Below are positions 28,014 to 36,677 of a stretch of DNA of 64,000 nt, piece by piece. The translations under genes and the position numbers were made by a program. The notes under the pieces were generated by a model. The model saw only the letters and a list, made by a program, of their open reading frames with translations. It made no database searches and had not been told where the DNA came from. The stretch comes from Bacillota bacterium (lineage in GTDB: Bacteria > Bacillota > Clostridia > Ch29), in the NCBI GenBank assembly GCA_013540605.1, contig JABVCK010000002.1:96339-160338 (forward strand), in the 5' to 3' direction. Positions within the stretch are counted from its first letter, which is position 1. Each line of letters opens with the position of its first letter.

Positions 28014-29735
28014 CTAATTTCCCGTTTGATCTAAAAATGCCCTGCAGGCGTCCTGAGCTTCCTGCGGATGCTCCATAGACAAAACCTCTTTGCTAAATTC
28101 TTTTGCCTTATCAAAGGAGATCCGCCGTAATGTCTCCTTAATCCTGGGTATTGACAGAGGATTCATGCTCATTTCATCAATCCCCAGCCCCACAAGAACA
28201 GGTGCCGCCAGCGTTTCTCCCGCCAGTTCACCGCACATTCCCGTCCATTTTCCGGCCCTGTGGGAAACATCGATTACATGTTTGACCAGCCTGAGGACGG
28301 CAGGATGCATGGGATTGTAGAGGTCGGCTACCCTGTTGTTCATCCTGTCAACGGCAAGGGTATACTGGGTGAGGTCATTGGTGCCGATGCTGAAAAAGTC
28401 CACATATTTAACCAAAATATCACAGATAATTGCTGCGGCCGGTGTTTCTATCATTATACCCGTCTCAATTTTCTCATCATATGCGATGCCTTCCTTTTTC
28501 AAATCATCCTTTGCCTGCTGCAGTATCCCGTTGGCCTGGATCAGTTCTCCGACGCCGCATACCATGGGATACATTATCTTGATATTGCCAAAATTGCTCG
28601 CCCGTAAGACAGCCCTTATCTGTGTAATAAAGATATCCCGCCTGTCCAGGCATATTCTGATCGCCCTCCAGCCCAGAAATGGATTTTGCTCCCTGGGAAG
28701 TTCAAGGTAAGGCAGGGATTTGTCGGCGCCTATATCAAGCGTTCTGATGATCACCGGACCCGGGGCCATTTTTTCAGCAACCTCCCTGTAGGCTATGAAC
28801 TGCTCCTCCTCCGAGGGCAGGTCGTTCCTGTCCATAAAGAGGAATTCCGTCCTGTACAGACCCACGCCCCGGGCGCCGTATTTTTTCGCATATTCCGCAT
28901 CACCGGGAGTGCCGATATTGGCCCCGATTTGTATTTCTTTACCGTCCCTGGTAGTGCAGGGACGGTTGCATTCCTTTTCAGCCATGCTCTTTTTCATTTT
29001 ATATGCTTCCAACTGCCTGTTATACTCCCCGATCTGTTCATCAGAAGGATGCACTATTATAATTCCCTTATTCCCATCAACTATTATCAAATCATTATCC
29101 TTTACATTTTTGCTAAGTCCCTCCACACCCAATACCGCCGGAATCTCCAGCGAGTTTGCCATTATGGCAATATGGGAGGTCCTGCCGCCTGTATCAAGGG
29201 CGAATCCCAGAACTTTTTCCTTATCCATCCTTGCGGTGTCCGAGGGATTTAGCTCCTGCGCCACCAGTATTACTTCATCATTCAGTTTTTCTATCAATCC
29301 ATCATCAATATTCAATATGTTCTTAATAAGACCGTTTCCTACATCCTCTATATCGCTGGCCCTTTCCCTGATATACTCATCGTCAACGTCTTTCAAAATA
29401 CCGGCGGTTTCCTCTACCGCAAATTTTACTGCCGCAGCCGCGCTGTTCTTACCCACCCGGATTTTTTCCTCTATGCTTTCAATAAACATAGGGTCCTTAA
29501 GCATCAGGATATGGGCATCGAAGATCTCCGCCTCCTTCTCGCCAATCTCCCTGCCCGTCTTATCCCTCAATTCCGTTAATCTCAGAATATGGTCCTGCAC
29601 TGCCCTGTGGAGATTTTGAAGCTCCTCATCTATCTCCCAGGGTTCTATTTTTTCTTTAAAAAGAGAAAGCTTGTTTTCATATTTTAAAACCTTGCCAATG
29701 GCTATACCCGGCGATGCCGCAATCCCTTTAAGCAA
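28014..29735 (-). CDS. ptsI: PTS enzyme I
   Basis: This 573-residue enzyme autophosphorylates from PEP and passes phosphate to HPr. The swivelling domain carries the phospho-His in G-G-R-T-S-H-I-A-I (about residue 188). The PEP barrel shows G-L-Y-R-T-E-F-L-F-M, G-W-R-A-I-R and F-S-I-G-T-N-D-L-T-Q-Y. The domain order is that of sugar PTS EI with no GAF sensor domain. The start is TTG with GGAGGG 6 bp ahead. HPr lies directly upstream (23 bp), and the glucitol-type permease genes precede both. Confidence 0.97.
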   Translation of the reverse strand: MLKGIAASPGIAIGKVLKYENKLSLFKEKIEPWEIDEELQNLHRAVQDHILRLTELRDKTGREIGEKEAEIFDAHILMLKDPMFIESIEEKIRVGKNSAAAAVKFAVEETAGILKDVDDEYIRERASDIEDVGNGLIKNILNIDDGLIEKLNDEVILVAQELNPSDTARMDKEKVLGFALDTGGRTSHIAIMANSLEIPAVLGVEGLSKNVKDNDLIIVDGNKGIIIVHPSDEQIGEYNRQLEAYKMKKSMAEKECNRPCTTRDGKEIQIGANIGTPGDAEYAKKYGARGVGLYRTEFLFMDRNDLPSEEEQFIAYREVAEKMAPGPVIIRTLDIGADKSLPYLELPREQNPFLGWRAIRICLDRRDIFITQIRAVLRASNFGNIKIMYPMVCGVGELIQANGILQQAKDDLKKEGIAYDEKIETGIMIETPAAAIICDILVKYVDFFSIGTNDLTQYTLAVDRMNNRVADLYNPMHPAVLRLVKHVIDVSHRAGKWTGMCGELAGETLAAPVLVGLGIDEMSMNPLSIPRIKETLRRISFDKAKEFSKEVLSMEHPQEAQDACRAFLDQTGN

Positions 29736-29758
29736 ACCAAACCCTCCAATTCCTTCCG

Positions 29759-30010
29759 CTATGCTTCACCTATCAGTTTTTTCAATTCCTCCACAGCCTT
29801 TTCTTCATCCTGGCCCTGGGCTTTGATCACGATTTCCGTACCCTTGCCCACGCCAAGGCTCAAAACACCCACTATACTCTTTGCATTAACCATCCTGCCA
29901 TCCTTCCCTATCCATACATCACAGACAAAACTATTTGCCGCTTTGACAAACTGCGCCGCAGGCCTGGCATGAAGACCGTTTTCATCAGACACTACCACTC
30001 TGGTTTCCAT
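29759..30010 (-). CDS. ptsH: PTS phosphocarrier protein HPr
   Basis: This 83-residue phosphocarrier has the active His15 in G-L-H-A-R-P-A and the regulatory Ser46 in A-K-S-I-V-G-V-L-S-L-G. The latter means HPr kinase/CcpA-type control is possible (family knowledge). The start is either ATG at 30010 or the preceding GTG at 30013; AGGAGG lies 8 bp before the GTG and 11 before the ATG. ptsI follows. HPr and EI are the general PTS proteins, and finding them behind one permease suggests few or no other PTS systems. Confidence 0.95.
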   Translation of the reverse strand: METRVVVSDENGLHARPAAQFVKAANSFVCDVWIGKDGRMVNAKSIVGVLSLGVGKGTEIVIKAQGQDEEKAVEELKKLIGEA

Positions 30011-30032
30011 CACTTGCGGTCCCTCCTTAATA

Positions 30033-30192
30033 ATGGCATTAGTTCGTAGTTGGTAGTTCGTAGTTGAAAGAATATAGATCGCAGTCGGCAGATCGCAGTT
30101 TACAGATTACAGGTGCTAGATCTTAGATCCTAGATCGTAGGTGCTAATCACTGACCACTGATCACTGGTCACTAGCCACTGATTTTCTGGCA
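30033..30192. repeat. Longest 7-bp periodic repeat array
   Basis: TAGTTCG/TAGTTGG units are followed by GATCGCA/GATTACA, then GATCTTA, GATCCTA, GATCGTA, GGTGCTA, and then ATCACTG, ACCACTG, ATCACTG, GTCACTA, GCCACTG. The 7-bp step is kept for most of about 150 bp while the unit drifts. Confidence 0.8.
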
Positions 30193-30218
30193 ACTGATCA
30201 CTGTGTCTCCAATAATGT

Positions 30219-30253
30219 AGTCCGGGCGGCAGTACCAGTCTGCCGCCCGGACT
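30219..30253 (-). terminator. GC-rich 14-bp hairpin between aldolase and ptsH
   Basis: AGTCCGGGCGGCAG and its exact complement CTGCCGCCCGGACT enclose a 7-base loop just after the aldolase stop. There is no T run on the minus strand, so it may be a processing or mRNA-stability hairpin rather than a full terminator. Confidence 0.6.
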
Positions 30254-30261
30254 GCCCCCCT

Positions 30262-31041
30262 TTATAGTATAAAGGATTTCACTTGCTCTACCGTTGCGTT
30301 TTCATGTATTATATTATAAACAGCCTGAATCATTCCTATGGGGTTGGAACTCTGCCACAAATTCCTGCCCATAGCGATTCCGGCTGCTCCACTGTGGATT
30401 GCCCCGTAAACCATTTCCAGTACGTCCAGCTCGGTTTCGCATTTGGGACCGCCGGCTATCAGGATTGGAGCGGGGCATCCCTTTACAACCTCCTCGAACC
30501 GTTCATGGGTATAGTAGGTTTTAACTATGTCCGCCCCATGCTCTGCAAGAACCCTCGCGCTCAGCCTCAGAAAATCGGGGTCAAACCTTTTCTCCTTATC
30601 CTTTCCCACCGTAACTATACCGAGAACTGGCAGGTTCCATTTCCTGCATTCTGCAGCCTTGATCGCCATACCGGTGAGGGTTGCAGCCTCAAAGGGAGAC
30701 CCTATGCTGACGCCTACCGCTACAGCATCCGCCCCCATATACAGGGCTTCCTCCGGCGTAGAGATTATCTGCTCGTTTCTCAGGTCTTCCCCTGCTATCG
30801 TCGCTCCCCCGGACAGCCTCATGATTATGCCCCGTTTGCCGTCGGGCCTATAGCAGTGCTGGAGCATACCCTTGGTCATCATTACGCAGTCGGTCCATGG
30901 CAAAAGCCCTTCCATGGTTTCATTTATATCTTCTATTCCCCTCATCGGTCCGAGGGCCATTCCATGGTCCAGCGCCACCAGCAGGCTTTTACCCGTGTCG
31001 TTTTTAAAAATCCTCGCCATCCTGTTCATCTTTCCTGTCAA
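30262..31041 (-). CDS. DeoC/LacD/DhnA-family class I aldolase
   Basis: This 259-residue TIM-barrel protein has L-V-A-L-D-H-G-M-A-L-G-P near the N-terminus and a Schiff-base Lys candidate in D-I-V-K-T-Y-Y-T (about residue 175), followed by A-G-G-P-K and G-A-A-G-I-A-M-G-R-N. This pattern matches DhnA-type class I fructose-bisphosphate aldolase and its relatives LsrF and ADH synthase. The start is probably TTG at 31041 (AGGAG 9 bp ahead), with in-frame ATGs at 31029 and 31020. As the last sugar gene after EIIA, it likely cleaves the phosphorylated ketose made by the dehydrogenase; the exact substrate is not known. Confidence 0.82.
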   Translation of the reverse strand: MTGKMNRMARIFKNDTGKSLLVALDHGMALGPMRGIEDINETMEGLLPWTDCVMMTKGMLQHCYRPDGKRGIIMRLSGGATIAGEDLRNEQIISTPEEALYMGADAVAVGVSIGSPFEAATLTGMAIKAAECRKWNLPVLGIVTVGKDKEKRFDPDFLRLSARVLAEHGADIVKTYYTHERFEEVVKGCPAPILIAGGPKCETELDVLEMVYGAIHSGAAGIAMGRNLWQSSNPIGMIQAVYNIIHENATVEQVKSFIL

Positions 31042-31053
31042 TCTACAACACTC

Positions 31054-31422
31054 CTATCGTCTTATAAGAATTCTGGCTCCATCCTTTATATCCGGAAACC
31101 TGTCGGGGAAAAGATGTATATTGCCCGGCAGCTGGGCTTCCTCCGCCCCGTCAAACCTCAGGGTCACATGGCCTAATTCCTCCAGCGTCTTATTCGCAAC
31201 ATCGCCCACGGCTGTAACGGCATACTCCTCCCGGTCTATAACCATGACGTCTCCGGCCATAACCTCCCCTGTAAGACCTGCTTCTACCCTGTGGGCAACC
31301 GAAAACTCAAGCAGTTCCTCCGGCGAGTTTTCCCCAAACAGCACCAGCAGCTTTTCGTCTTTAAACTCCAGGGCCGAGGGACCAATCCCCACTACCTCGG
31401 TCAGATACTTAATCCCTTCCAT
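31054..31422 (-). CDS. srlB: PTS glucitol/sorbitol-type EIIA
   Basis: This 122-residue cytosolic protein matches the GutB/SrlB EIIA family. V-G-P-S-A-L-E-F is followed by L-V-L-F-G, with the candidate phospho-His in F-S-V-A-H-R-V-E (about residue 44), and the C-terminal half has G-H-V-T-L-R-F-D-G. It accepts phosphate from HPr and passes it to the EIIB domain. It lies between EIIBC and the aldolase in the operon. Length is typical (115-125). Confidence 0.88.
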   Translation of the reverse strand: MEGIKYLTEVVGIGPSALEFKDEKLLVLFGENSPEELLEFSVAHRVEAGLTGEVMAGDVMVIDREEYAVTAVGDVANKTLEELGHVTLRFDGAEEAQLPGNIHLFPDRFPDIKDGARILIRR

Positions 31423-31449
31423 CTCAACAGCTCCCTTCTCAACAACTCC

Positions 31450-32430
31450 TTAATACATTCCTATACTGAACAGGTAAGCCAGTATTACCGCTATGGGACC
31501 GGTTATCATCCTTGAAATCAATACCGCCGGAACCCCTATCTTCACCGTCTGGGTCTTTGCTTCCTGCAGGCTCATGCCCACCGGTATGAAGTCAGCCCCA
31601 ACCTGGGCGTTGATGCCGAACAGCGCCGGAAGGGCAAACTGCGGCGGTATGTTCCCCGCTGCAATCTGTGTACCGATCAGCACGCTGAGTACCTGGGCTA
31701 TTACCGAACCCGGCGCCAGCAGGGGCGATATCAGCGGTATCGTGAGTATCAATGAAAGGGCTACAAGCCCGACCGGTGAGCTGGAAAGCGGTGCAACTAC
31801 GTCGGCAATCATGTTGCCAAAACCGGTAAACAATATTATCCCGGTAAGGGCCGATACGAAGGCCATAAAGGGTAATATGTTTTTAAGGGTCAGGTCAACG
31901 GCATCCCTTCCTGACTGGTAAAAAACCCCCACGATTTTGCCCATGGCTTCTCCGATCTTGATGACCAGGTTCTTTACGCCGCCCTTCTCTCCTGAAACCT
32001 TCTCTTTCTTGCTCCCCTGCGGTTCAGCCGTTACCTGCGGGAGCGGCTTACCGGGTTTATCCCCTTCTCCCGCCGGCGAAAGGTCGCCTTCCCTGACCCC
32101 CGAGACGTAAACATCCTCCCTTATATACTTGGCCATGGGACCGGACGGACCCGACGCGTTGACATTTACCGTAGGTATGCCCTTTTTGGGATACAGCCCG
32201 CACCTCATGGTACCGCCGCAGTCTATTACAACGCAGGCGGTTTCCTCTTCTGGGATGGAGGCTTCGAAGCCGTTTATCGCCTCACCGCCGGTCATTTCCG
32301 CGATTCTGCGCGCCAGGGGGTGTATTCCTCCTCCGGTTATGGATACTATCTTGTTCTTGCCGCCGGAGACCTCAACGTACAGGGGACCTCCCCATCCGCC
32401 GGGACCCTTGCTGATCCTTACTGCTGCCAT
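31450..32430 (-). CDS. srlE: PTS glucitol/sorbitol-type EIIBC
   Basis: This 326-residue protein has an N-terminal EIIB domain with the phospho-Cys segment [20 protein letters not shown] (about residues 68-87). A Pro/Gly/Lys-rich linker (about 115-155) and a C-terminal membrane part with about four spans follow, as in SrlE. GGAGGTG lies 8 bp before the ATG. The stop of srlA is one base upstream. Length and split EIIC architecture (SrlA plus SrlE) are those of the Gut family. Confidence 0.92.
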   Translation of the reverse strand: MAAVRISKGPGGWGGPLYVEVSGGKNKIVSITGGGIHPLARRIAEMTGGEAINGFEASIPEEETACVVIDCGGTMRCGLYPKKGIPTVNVNASGPSGPMAKYIREDVYVSGVREGDLSPAGEGDKPGKPLPQVTAEPQGSKKEKVSGEKGGVKNLVIKIGEAMGKIVGVFYQSGRDAVDLTLKNILPFMAFVSALTGIILFTGFGNMIADVVAPLSSSPVGLVALSLILTIPLISPLLAPGSVIAQVLSVLIGTQIAAGNIPPQFALPALFGINAQVGADFIPVGMSLQEAKTQTVKIGVPAVLISRMITGPIAVILAYLFSIGMY

Positions 32431-32431
32431 T

Positions 32432-33013
32432 CTACTTCACCTCCGCTGCTACTTGGTTCGGAACCACATTTTCAACATCCCCGTCCAGTGATATTCCCTC
32501 TCTTTTCATCATGTACACAGTAATCCTTTCTGTGATAACCGCCCGGATGGTGCCGAGGATGACTGCAACGACTATGGCCCGGATGAAGAACTGGGCGAGG
32601 GGCAAACCGAGCTTCTCAAGGCCCTGGGCCAACCCCATTATAACCATTATTTCTGCGGGATGCACCCACGGGAACAGCCCGTCAAAGGGATGCGCTATGG
32701 CGGTTATAGCATCGTAAAAGGCCGGCTTGCACCTTTCCGGAAGGAATTTTCCGGTGATAAGGGGCATAGGGGCCGGAATAAGGAGCGATGCTACAACCGG
32801 AAGCACGGTATACCTGAGAACGACGTATCTGCTGGCAAACATGGCGAACCTGTTGACTCTTTCTTCACCGATGAAATACACTATTGTGTTTACCAGCGTA
32901 AGCAGAACGACCAGGTTTGGTACGATACCCGTCACCATCCCTGAGAACACGTTGCCCATCAAGGAAAAGAGGTCAATAAAATACTGGGCAAACTTGACTA
33001 TTGCATCTACCAT
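32432..33013 (-). CDS. srlA: PTS glucitol/sorbitol-type EIIC
   Basis: This 193-residue integral membrane protein starts [13 protein letters not shown] and contains [14 protein letters not shown], which fits the conserved region of SrlA/GutA. With the C part of SrlE it forms the sugar-alcohol channel. It is followed directly by srlE (1 bp) and preceded by gutM (42 bp). Specificity for glucitol, galactitol or another polyol is not decided by sequence. Confidence 0.9.
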   Translation of the reverse strand: MVDAIVKFAQYFIDLFSLMGNVFSGMVTGIVPNLVVLLTLVNTIVYFIGEERVNRFAMFASRYVVLRYTVLPVVASLLIPAPMPLITGKFLPERCKPAFYDAITAIAHPFDGLFPWVHPAEIMVIMGLAQGLEKLGLPLAQFFIRAIVVAVILGTIRAVITERITVYMMKREGISLDGDVENVVPNQVAAEVK

Positions 33014-33055
33014 ACAAACACCTCCATTATTTTGATTGTTGAATGCAAAAACTGT

Positions 33056-33439
33056 TTAGCCGGCTGCCGCTATATCACCTCCCATAACCTTTTTTGCGTT
33101 TGCTGCGGCCTCTTTAAGTGCATTGTAAACCAGTCCGCCGCCTTCAGCATCCCGGGGCAATTCTCCAAATACGCTTTCGCCTATACATAATTCAGATTTC
33201 TTAAACCCGGTAAATACTGATATTCCCTTCATGACTTCAACCCTTTCAATGGTACCCTCCGGATCGGCGGCGACTATGACAATGGCACCCAGGCCGGACC
33301 TGTTCCTGCTGTAACCTACGCCAATATTGTAACTTTGGGCAAGTTCGTTGAATTTGCGCTGGAATCTATTGTACTGCCAGTATGCCATTACACCCTGCAA
33401 CGTCCATGCAATGCCCGCGAGAATGACCAGCTTTATCAT
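33056..33439 (-). CDS. GutM-like regulator
   Basis: This 127-residue protein begins with one hydrophobic segment (L-V-I-L-A-G-I-A-W-T-L-Q-G-V-M) followed by W-Q-Y-N-R-F-Q-R-K-F-N-E-L, as in GutM/SrlM, the glucitol operon activator. G-V-G-Y-S-R-N-R-S-G-L-G-A-I-V is the conserved centre. The single membrane anchor suggests that it acts at the membrane. It sits between the dehydrogenase and srlA, as in other Gram-positive gut operons. A distinct GntR regulator lies upstream, so two regulators may serve this locus. Confidence 0.85.
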   Translation of the reverse strand: MIKLVILAGIAWTLQGVMAYWQYNRFQRKFNELAQSYNIGVGYSRNRSGLGAIVIVAADPEGTIERVEVMKGISVFTGFKKSELCIGESVFGELPRDAEGGGLVYNALKEAAANAKKVMGGDIAAAG

Positions 33440-33451
33440 GCGCTGACCCCC

Positions 33452-34468
33452 TTAAGGATACAGAATGACCTTCAATGCTTGCTGCCTGAGGACAAGGTCG
33501 ATTGCCCTCTCCACAGAACTCAGCTCCATCCTGTGGGTAATTATCCCCTTCAGGTCCACCCTGCCCTGTGAAATCATATACAGCGCCTTTTCTATGTAGT
33601 GAGGCGTAAAGCCAAAGCTCCCCGTCAGCACAACCTGGTTATAGTGGAGAAGGTTGGGGTCTACAGCAAGCTTTGAGCCTGCCGGAAATCCTCCGAAAAG
33701 ATTCACCCTCCCGCCCTTTCTCACCAGGGGAATGTATCTTTCGGCAACCTCCACCAGCCCTACCGCAACTATCAGCACGTCCACGCCCAAGCCTCCGGTC
33801 TCCTCCATAACGCGCCCGGCAGCATCCTCCGACGCCGGGTCAATTGCCACTGCGCCCATTTCCGCCGCCTTATTCCGTCTTCCTTCGTGGGTCTCCGCCA
33901 CCAGTACCTTTGCGGTTCCCGAGTTCTTGACAACTTCCAGGTTAATCAGACCCATGGGCCCCGCTCCGACAATCAGCACGGTATCCCCCGCGCGTATATT
34001 GCAGTCGTCAAGTGCATTCAGGCAGCATGCAAGGGGTTCAACCAGGGTTGCTTCCTCGTATCCCATTCCCTCCGGTATCCTGAACATGCCCTTTTCCATT
34101 ACTTCCCGTCCAACCATTACGTATTGGGCAAAGGCCCCCTCCAGTTTCACCTTCCTTTCGCAGAGCTCAAACTGTCCGAGCCTGCACATTCCGCACATCC
34201 CGCATGGAACGTATGGGGCTACAACCACCCTGTCTCCAATCCCGAATCCGCTTACGTTATCCCCTGCTTCAACTATCTCGCCTGCAAACTCGTGCCCCAG
34301 AATCACCGGCGGCTTAAACATCGGATGCCCCCTTTTATAGGTCTTGACATCGGTTCCGCACAGGCCGCAGGCCTTTACCTCAACCATCACACCATCCTTC
34401 CCGCACTCCGGTTTTTCCACCTCCTCCCATCTCATATCCCCCGGTCCGTAGTACACTGCAGCTTTCAA
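33452..34468 (-). CDS. Zinc-dependent medium-chain polyol dehydrogenase
   Basis: This 338-residue NAD(P)-dependent MDR enzyme has the catalytic zinc Cys in A-C-G-L-C-G-T-D, G-H-E-F-A-G-E-I-V-E, and the structural zinc set C-G-M-C-G-M-C-R-L-G-Q-F-E-L-C. The Rossmann motif is G-A-G-P-M-G. It groups with sorbitol/threonine-type dehydrogenases. In this operon it likely oxidises the phosphorylated or free polyol to a ketose. The start is TTG (34466-34468) with a run of GGAGGAAGGAGA upstream. Confidence 0.88.
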   Translation of the reverse strand: MKAAVYYGPGDMRWEEVEKPECGKDGVMVEVKACGLCGTDVKTYKRGHPMFKPPVILGHEFAGEIVEAGDNVSGFGIGDRVVVAPYVPCGMCGMCRLGQFELCERKVKLEGAFAQYVMVGREVMEKGMFRIPEGMGYEEATLVEPLACCLNALDDCNIRAGDTVLIVGAGPMGLINLEVVKNSGTAKVLVAETHEGRRNKAAEMGAVAIDPASEDAAGRVMEETGGLGVDVLIVAVGLVEVAERYIPLVRKGGRVNLFGGFPAGSKLAVDPNLLHYNQVVLTGSFGFTPHYIEKALYMISQGRVDLKGIITHRMELSSVERAIDLVLRQQALKVILYP

Positions 34469-34519
34469 AATTGCATCTTCTCCTTCCTCCTATTGTCAAC
34501 CCGTGTAATGCGGGTAAAA

Positions 34520-35263
34520 TCAACCGTTTTTGAGTTCCATTTCAAACTTGCACAGGTCACCCCTGTGGACCACCTTTACAAATTCCACCGGAATATCTCC
34601 GCTGTAAGTCATCCTATAGATAAGCAGGCCCACGGGATTTTCACCGCACTCCAGCGTTTCCTGTTCTTCCTCCTGGAGCATAATGGGCTCAAAAGTCTGA
34701 TGCGCCCTTGTAAACTTGATCCCTATCCGGTTGTTCAGCAGGTCATAAAGGCTGTTCCCCTGCTCCAGGTATTTCTTAAGCTCATCAACCTCCATACGGC
34801 CTTTAAGCAAATCCCTTTGAATGTAGTTTGTCTCAATGGCTATCGGGTCGTTTTCTATATACCTTATACGTTTAATTTTCACTACTGATTCCCCATCAGC
34901 CAATCCCAGCGCCCTATTGACCTTGTTTTCAGCCAGGGCCTCCTGAACGCATACAACCCTGGTGGTAACGTTCAACCCTTCCCGTTTCATCCTCTCGCTG
35001 AAACTTATAAGGTCTACGGAGAAAAAGTTTATCTTAGGCTGGTTGACAAAGGTTCCCTTGCCCTGTTTCTTCACAAGGAGGCCCAGTTTGACCATCTCGT
35101 CAATCGCCCTCCGAATGGTTATGCGGCTGACATTATACCGTTCACACAGTTCATTCTCCGAAGGTATCTGCTCCTGGGGCTTGAACTCACCGTTTTCAAT
35201 CCTGGCGGTCAGTTTTTCCCTTATCTGATGATAAAGGGGTACCATAGAGTTTTCCTCATGCAT
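34520..35263 (-). CDS. GntR/HutC-family transcriptional regulator
   Basis: This 247-residue protein has an N-terminal winged helix (about 8-75; P-S-E-N-E-L-C-E-R-Y-N-V-S-R-I-T-I-R-R-A) and a C-terminal UTRA ligand domain, so it belongs to the HutC subfamily that senses small sugars or amino acids. It heads the PTS operon (gap 51 bp to the dehydrogenase). Three joined GTTATAAC palindromes lie 18 bp upstream of its ATG and probably form its operator, giving autoregulation and control of the whole sugar locus. Confidence 0.93.
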   Translation of the reverse strand: MHEENSMVPLYHQIREKLTARIENGEFKPQEQIPSENELCERYNVSRITIRRAIDEMVKLGLLVKKQGKGTFVNQPKINFFSVDLISFSERMKREGLNVTTRVVCVQEALAENKVNRALGLADGESVVKIKRIRYIENDPIAIETNYIQRDLLKGRMEVDELKKYLEQGNSLYDLLNNRIGIKFTRAHQTFEPIMLQEEEQETLECGENPVGLLIYRMTYSGDIPVEFVKVVHRGDLCKFEMELKNG

Positions 35264-35280
35264 AATACCACTCCTTATAC

Positions 35281-35304
35281 GTTATAACGTTATAACGTTA
35301 TAAC
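35281..35304. promoter_or_regulatory. Triple GTTATAAC operator
   Basis: Three directly abutting copies of the 8-bp palindrome GTTATAAC fill 24 bp. A minus-strand TATAAT (35311-35316) puts the gntR transcription start at about the edge of this site, a position suited to repression. The plus-strand aminotransferase promoter lies 80 bp away. Confidence 0.75.
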
Positions 35305-35384
35305 AAGTTAATTATATTATTCTACGTCAATATCGCATTTCCTTCTCCTGTTCCACAAATTTTTTTAAAAGCTCAGCGCCCTAT

Positions 35385-35412
35385 TTGTTGGAAGGCAATT
35401 CTGTGCTATAAT
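35385..35412 (+). promoter_or_regulatory. Sigma-A-type promoter of the aminotransferase gene
   Basis: TTGTTG, a 16-bp spacer and a perfect TATAAT lie 59 bp before the start codon. AGGAGGTGG follows 5 bp before the ATG. Confidence 0.6.
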
Positions 35413-35470
35413 AAATGGAAAATTAATGGTATTATTATAGCAAAGCAATCATTAATCAGGAGGTGGACTA

Positions 35471-36652
35471 ATGGCTTTCAAATTCGCAAGCAGAATGGAT
35501 ACCGTAAAGGCTTCTACCATCCGGGAAATACTGAAGCTGACTGAAAAACCGGAGGTCATTTCCTTTGGGGGAGGAATGCCGGCGCCGGAACTGTTTCCGA
35601 TAGAAGAATTGAAGGAAGTCACCCTGAGCGTTTTAGACAGCGCCGGTCAAAAAGCGCTTCAGTACGCCCCAACCGACGGGTATCCTCCCCTCAGGGAGAA
35701 AATAGTGGAAAGGCTTAACAGATTGGGTATAGAAGGCATTGACAAAAACAACATACTGCTGACCTCGGGCTCGCAGCAGGGGCTTGATTTCAGCGGAAAG
35801 GTATTCCTTGATCCGGGGGATGTTGTTATCTGTGAAAAGCCCAGCTATCTCGGAGCGATAAATGCCTTCAAGGCTTATCAATGCAAGTTCGCGGACATCC
35901 CGATGGATGACGGCGGCATGATTATGGAGGACCTGGAAAAGGCCCTTATGGATAATCCCAGGGTCAAATACATATACGTTATCCCGGACTTCCAAAACCC
36001 CACCGGAAAAACCTGGTCCGTCGGCAGGAGGAAGGAACTGGTGGATATGGCCAATAGGTACGACACAATAATAATAGAGGACAATCCCTACTATGAACTG
36101 AGGTATGAAGGAGAGATACCCCCGGCTGTCAAATCCTTCGACACCGAAGGCAGGGTTGTTTTCCTCGGCACTTTCTCCAAGACGTTTTCGCCGGGGCTGA
36201 GGATGGGCTGGGTATGCGCAAACGAGGAAATCCTCATGAAGTACAACCTGATAAAACAGGGTTCCGACCTTCAGGTAAACACCCTGACCCAGATGCAGCT
36301 AAACACCTACATCGAAACCTACGACTTCGACGCCCGCATAGAGGAGATCAAGAAAGTGTACAGGCACAGAAGGGACCTGATGGTTCAAATGATGAAGGAG
36401 AACTTCCCGGAGGATGTAAAGATCTTCGTTCCAGAGGGAGGGCTGTTCGTATGGCTTGAATTCCCGGAAAACGTGAATACAACCCAGCTCATGCTCAAAG
36501 CCCTTGAGAAAAACGTAGCCTTTGTACCCGGTGACCCCTTCTATCCGAACGGGGGAGGGGAAAACACCTGCAGGTTCAGCTTCTCCAATATGCCCGACGA
36601 AAAGATAATCGAGGGGATAAGACGCATGGGAGAGGTAATAAAGGAAATGTAA
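35471..36652 (+). CDS. Class I/II PLP aminotransferase (LysN/2-aminoadipate type)
   Basis: This 393-residue PLP enzyme has the I-S-F-G-G-G-M-P start, D-F-Q-N-P-T-G (PLP contact), and the Schiff-base Lys in F-S-K-T-F-S-P-G-L-R-M-G-W. This set matches the MocR-like aminotransferases without a DNA-binding domain, often annotated as 2-aminoadipate or aromatic transaminase. It is alone on the plus strand between gntR and rho, with its own promoter and terminator. Substrate is not determined; a role in amino-acid fermentation fits the rest of the window. Confidence 0.9.
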   Translation: MAFKFASRMDTVKASTIREILKLTEKPEVISFGGGMPAPELFPIEELKEVTLSVLDSAGQKALQYAPTDGYPPLREKIVERLNRLGIEGIDKNNILLTSGSQQGLDFSGKVFLDPGDVVICEKPSYLGAINAFKAYQCKFADIPMDDGGMIMEDLEKALMDNPRVKYIYVIPDFQNPTGKTWSVGRRKELVDMANRYDTIIIEDNPYYELRYEGEIPPAVKSFDTEGRVVFLGTFSKTFSPGLRMGWVCANEEILMKYNLIKQGSDLQVNTLTQMQLNTYIETYDFDARIEEIKKVYRHRRDLMVQMMKENFPEDVKIFVPEGGLFVWLEFPENVNTTQLMLKALEKNVAFVPGDPFYPNGGGENTCRFSFSNMPDEKIIEGIRRMGEVIKEM

Positions 36653-36675
36653 AAAAGCGCCTCCGGCGCTTTTTT
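36651..36675. terminator. Bidirectional Rho-independent terminator
   Basis: AAAAAAGCGCC and GGCGCTTTTTT form a stem with a 3-base loop between the convergent aminotransferase and rho genes, with T runs in both directions. Confidence 0.9.
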
Positions 36676-36677
36676 AT

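Noticed and set aside
30033-30192. 7-bp arrays considered as CRISPR or tandem-repeat coding region
   Set aside because: The unit is far too short, has no spacers and drifts along the array; no cas gene and no open reading frame across it.
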